Shown piece after piece: positions 60,505-64,000 of a stretch of DNA of 64,000 nucleotides. The stretch spans positions 18,814,358 to 18,878,357 of the forward strand of contig OZ024866.1 in the NCBI GenBank assembly GCA_964017155.1, in the 5' to 3' direction. The position numbers were made by a program, and so were the translations under genes. Each line of letters starts with the position of its first letter. Position 1 is the stretch's first letter. Under the pieces are notes generated by a model. That model was given only the letters and a program-made list of their open reading frames with translations. It did not search any database and was not told the origin of the DNA. Source of the DNA: Oasisia sp. SBJ-2009. Lineage: Eukaryota > Annelida > Polychaeta > Sabellida > Siboglinidae.

Positions 60505-62493
60505 TTCACGCGGCTTCTGCTTCAGCAACACCAGGGCGAGGTGTGGAAATGTCCTGGCAGCGATCTGCAGTGAAGGGGCGGATCTCGTTGTACAGATACC
60601 ACTGTCGCTTGGCATCCAGTTCTTTCGGGTGGACGACAGGTGGCATCGTTACATCGTTCGGTATCTTCGTTCGGGCGAGGGACTGCTTCAGAAACGGACC
60701 GTCTACTAATTCCTGTAGGCGGACAGTAGTCGGTCTCTCCGCAAAGTGGAAGTGGTGGAACTTCTTGATGTTTGCCACTTTGCGGAAGAATGCCCCCAGA
60801 CATGTCGTTCAATCAAATCTCGGGACGATAACGGGTCCACTTTCCGTTCCACAGTGCTGGGCGACGTTCACATCGGACGACTGCTTCATGACCGTCACAA
60901 TATCCTGGAGGCAGTCCACTTTCGTCTTCCGGTACAGCCGTTTCACTAGCCCGAAACACCAATCACAGCTGAACTTGGTGTCGCCAGTGAGCAGGAACGA
61001 CAGGGAGATGTTCTTGTGGCGTCCTGTCAACACTCGTCACATCAAGTAATGCATCATGCAGGAGTGCTTGTTCTAGCCGCTGTAGTTATTCGCGTGCAAG
61101 TGGAAATTACACTCGCCAACACCGTAGCGATCGAAGAAGTAGTGGAACATCGACCGACACAACGGTGTTGGCCCCTTTCCCGGTCTGGACGCTCTCATCC
61201 AGCAGGAAGTGACCTTGCTTCGGAAACGCTTCACATGCAACACCGAACATACCACACTTTCGGGGACACTTGAAGTAAATCGGTCCAGGCTGCAGTGGGT
61301 CCGACGGGTAATGGACTTGCTGGGCGAAATCGAAGTTGTAGTGCGCCTTGCCAGTAAAACTGCACGCAGCATGTCGCCCGAGTGTGACACCGGGGGCAGG
61401 TCATCCTTCGCAGCTTGCACACCTGTTTGTAGCAAGAACGCTCCATCGTCGCTCGCCGGAGATGGTCCTCGTGCTGACGAACAGCTGCACACTTCTCGGC
61501 ATCAGGCAAGTTGGCTGATCGTGCAAACTTCGTGACTCCTTTCTGACAGCACCAGCACAGGTTTGTTGCCGATCGCATCGTCACGATAAACGTAAGAAGT
61601 CTCCGGAACGTGCATAGAGACACCTTGCGAGTGCCGGCAGCATCAACGGAACCACAAGACTGCACGTACACGGTCTTCTTCGTGCAGTTGGTGGGTAGCA
61701 GCTTCACGTCACTCTTCCAATGTGCGTCCAGGGAGAAGGATGACATTCGCTTCGGCGTAGTTGACAACGAAGTTAACGACAGCACCAGTATCGTCAAACT
61801 TCAGCGCATTGGCAGGTAGCTTGCGCTTGTTGCGATGGACACGAGCTTCTACACAAGCAACGTTGTAATGCGTGATGAGGGCCGTCAAGTTGTCTTGGCT
61901 GATGCCATGGAGTGAGCTGAACACATCGCGACAAATCCGGAAACGATGATGGTAGAAATCAATCCGCTGTGTCTTCCGTTATTTCTGTTCCTTCTTGCGC
62001 GATTGGGTTGTCACCGATGTCAGGTGCATTCCACACAATAGCTTGCAATGTCAAGGCCATCGCGCGTCATGCTGAGGTACTGCAGTGTGACATCAGCAAG
62101 CTCTTCAGTGGAATAGCGAGTGTGGCAAGGCTGCCCACCGTTCAGCTTGCAGCTACAGGTGACAAGGAAGTCTGACACGGATTTTGGGCCATCACAAGTA
62201 TGGAACAGAGGTATGATGATATATGCCAAATGTTCCAGTCCCTCCACGCAGGTAGCTAGGTCGACCACAACACTGTCACTGTTGACAGATCTGTTCACTT
62301 CCTCGTCCAAAACCAAGTCCAGTTCCGGGTCAGAATCGCTCTCATCGTTGCCAATCGGTCGTGTGATGAAGTAAACATTCACAAGGTCACTGATGATGTC
62401 GGCGTTGGCAATATCCTGCACAGTCATCAACGCCTGTGCGTTCAGACAACAAGCGATATTGTTCGGCTTCAGTCCGGCCATGGGCGCCGCCAT
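60505..62493 (-). pseudogene. DUF7869-type transposon protein, decayed
   Basis: Reading leftward from ATG 62491-62493 (MAAPMAGLKPNN), the blocks follow one another in the order known for this family. A Cys-containing N-terminal domain (CSCKLNGGQPCHTRYSTEEL) comes first, then RIDFYHHRFRICRDVFSSLHG, then KVSLCTFRRLL and a CWCCQ motif. After these comes the RNase H-like core with FHLHANNYSG, WCFGLVKRLYRK, VNVAQHCG and KKFHHFHF, and finally the tail RQWYLYNEIRPF. The core normally reads LHADN.xGQNKN; here Asp is Asn and the Gln is a TAG stop. Other breaks are a TAA near 62000, a frameshift near 61450, and TGA in place of Trp at about 61035 and 60806. The family is considered transposase-derived; exact activity is not known to me. 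Confidence 0.75.
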
Positions 62494-63147
62494 CTGTGAA
62501 TTTTCGTAACAGATCGTAAACATGAAATGAAATTCGCCACGAAGTCTGTCTTTCCAACGAAATCCGCTCCAATAACACGTTAAACAGTTAAGAAATACGT
62601 ACAGACACAAACATAGCAACATGAAACTAAACTAAAAACTAATCGAACTACTAAAACAACTCAAATCCAACTTCCAAATACAAATCCGTTAAACTTTGCT
62701 GCACACTGAAATATCTCACAACGTATTCATGCGCGCTGCTGCTAGGGAACCGCGTGCTGAAAATAGCGAATGGTATGCCACATATGGGCATAGAAACGTA
62801 GGTCCTAGGTTGTATGCGATTGCAAAATAGAGCGAGTTTAATTTCAAAATGTTACACCGTAGAACGATCTTCCCAGTTACAAAATACACACAAAAACCAA
62901 CTTACACTTGGGTAATCAGGAAAATACTTGGTGAACGTATAAACGTATGTTAGCAAAAACATCGTAGTAAAACCTCAAAATGGACCGATTGACCCAAAAA
63001 CACCTTTACGACGCGTTTACGGGCAAAAACTGGTTTTCATAGGCCGCCACACATATGTAACGAAGTCTATGTGCATATATATAGCGTAGTAATATGTGTG
63101 TGGACAAATTTTGCGTCTGGCATCCGCACTGACACTATGATTGGTTT
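62494..63147. other. Upstream side of the minus-strand transposon gene
   Basis: The open frame continues on the minus strand to 62622 but without recognisable family sequence. No terminal inverted repeat for this element could be found by eye. Confidence 0.4.
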
Positions 63148-63472
63148 CACGGGCGTCGATTGGTGGGGGACGGGGGGAGGGGCGCGTACCCCCACTTTTC
63201 AGCCTGAGGTGGACAGGAAATATATCCCTCCACTTGCTTCAGTTAAACAAATTACAGGCACTTAGCGAACCTGATCACTCCTCTCTCAAGAAAAACTTAC
63301 ATCGGTCTAGTAGTAAAATTAATATACCAGTTCAAATTTAAACTTCCGACTACGCAGTGCACAAGCACTAGATAAATTGCTTTGTTGGCCGCAGCACGCA
63401 ACTTGATCTTAGTCCAGTAAATATTCGTCATGCCGTGCTCTATAATGTTGCACCTTTGTTTATATATATGTG

Positions 63473-63552
<80 letters not shown>

Positions 63553-64000
63553 GGCACCAGCCATCAAACACACCGTAGATGATTATTTTGTTGCCCTGTC
63601 ACCCTTTGGAATACGGCCTGGCCGGATACTTATCGCCTACTGCCGACCTAGCAAATTCGTGCACTTTGTGTAATGTTATCCCATTTGAGTGATGACAAAT
63701 TTCTTTACTAAATGGTAGGATTGGGAAGTTCTACACAGGCACCTTTGAAACCTCTGCATCTTGTCACACTGTGAATCAGGCAAGCAGTGTGTTGGGTCCA
63801 AAGTCTACCCTCCAAATTGTCAGTGTGTGATTGGGGCGGGCCATAGCCCCTATTAAAATATATGTATCCAAAATAACTATTTTAAATAGCATAAGATAAA
63901 GCCTTTGTTTATTTCAGAATTAGCACCAGACCAACAATAAATTTATAAATTGTCCTTTATATTTACTAAAACATTTATCTGTATTTCAGGTCACACACAC
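63148..64000 (+). mobile_element. Second copy of the loop repeat
   Basis: Begins cgggcgtcgattggtggggg at 63148 and follows unit B of 56360-57116 landmark by landmark. A (TA)n tract (63463-63547) is inserted or expanded in the middle where the other copy has only a few bases. Ends tatttcaggtca followed by CA repeats at the window edge. Confidence 0.8.
63463..63547. repeat. (TA)n microsatellite inside the loop-repeat copy
   Basis: About 35 TA units after tatatatatgtgtatg. Confidence 0.9.

Overview
This window looks like a piece of a repeat-rich, intron-rich invertebrate animal genome, most likely a lophotrochozoan such as a mollusc. That guess rests on AT-rich DNA, GT-AG introns, dense microsatellites, a tRNA-derived SINE, non-LTR retrotransposons and several decayed DNA transposons. 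No species can be named from the sequence alone.

The main host gene lies on the + strand and covers most of the window. I could chain 18 exons from 2367 to 51487 whose phases all agree; together they encode about 745 residues. They read as a signal peptide, an N-terminal region, a von Willebrand factor A (VWA) domain with a degenerate metal site, and a Cache-like region. The order and sequence fit CACHD1 (VWFA and cache domain-containing protein 1), a relative of calcium-channel alpha2/delta subunits. No stop is reached, so the 3' exons probably lie beyond 64000. Almost everything else sits in its introns or just upstream.

Layout: 1-2165 is a decayed piece of a large repeat family. 2367-2717 holds exons 1-2. 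A PIF/Harbinger-like transposon (2758-4908) sits in intron 2. 7374-28488 holds exons 3-13, with LINE fragments, a 28-bp minisatellite (12.5-13.7 kb), many microsatellites and a SINE (27.4-27.7 kb). The 15.8-kb intron 13 carries a giant imperfect palindrome (about 29.4-42.15 kb). A nearly full-length CR1-like LINE (35.0-39.8 kb) is inserted in its right arm, and a compound microsatellite has expanded in that arm only. 44275-51487 holds exons 14-18, two further LINE fragments and a (CCTG)n tract.

After 51.5 kb no host exon is visible. That region contains a foldback element (54825-58191) bounded by a 6-bp target duplication and inserted into a decayed transposon-type ORF (to 59815). It is followed by a minus-strand decayed DUF7869-type transposon gene (62.5-60.5 kb). 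A second copy of the repeat found in the foldback loop closes the window (63.15-64.0 kb). The two inverted-repeat elements are the most unusual structures seen.
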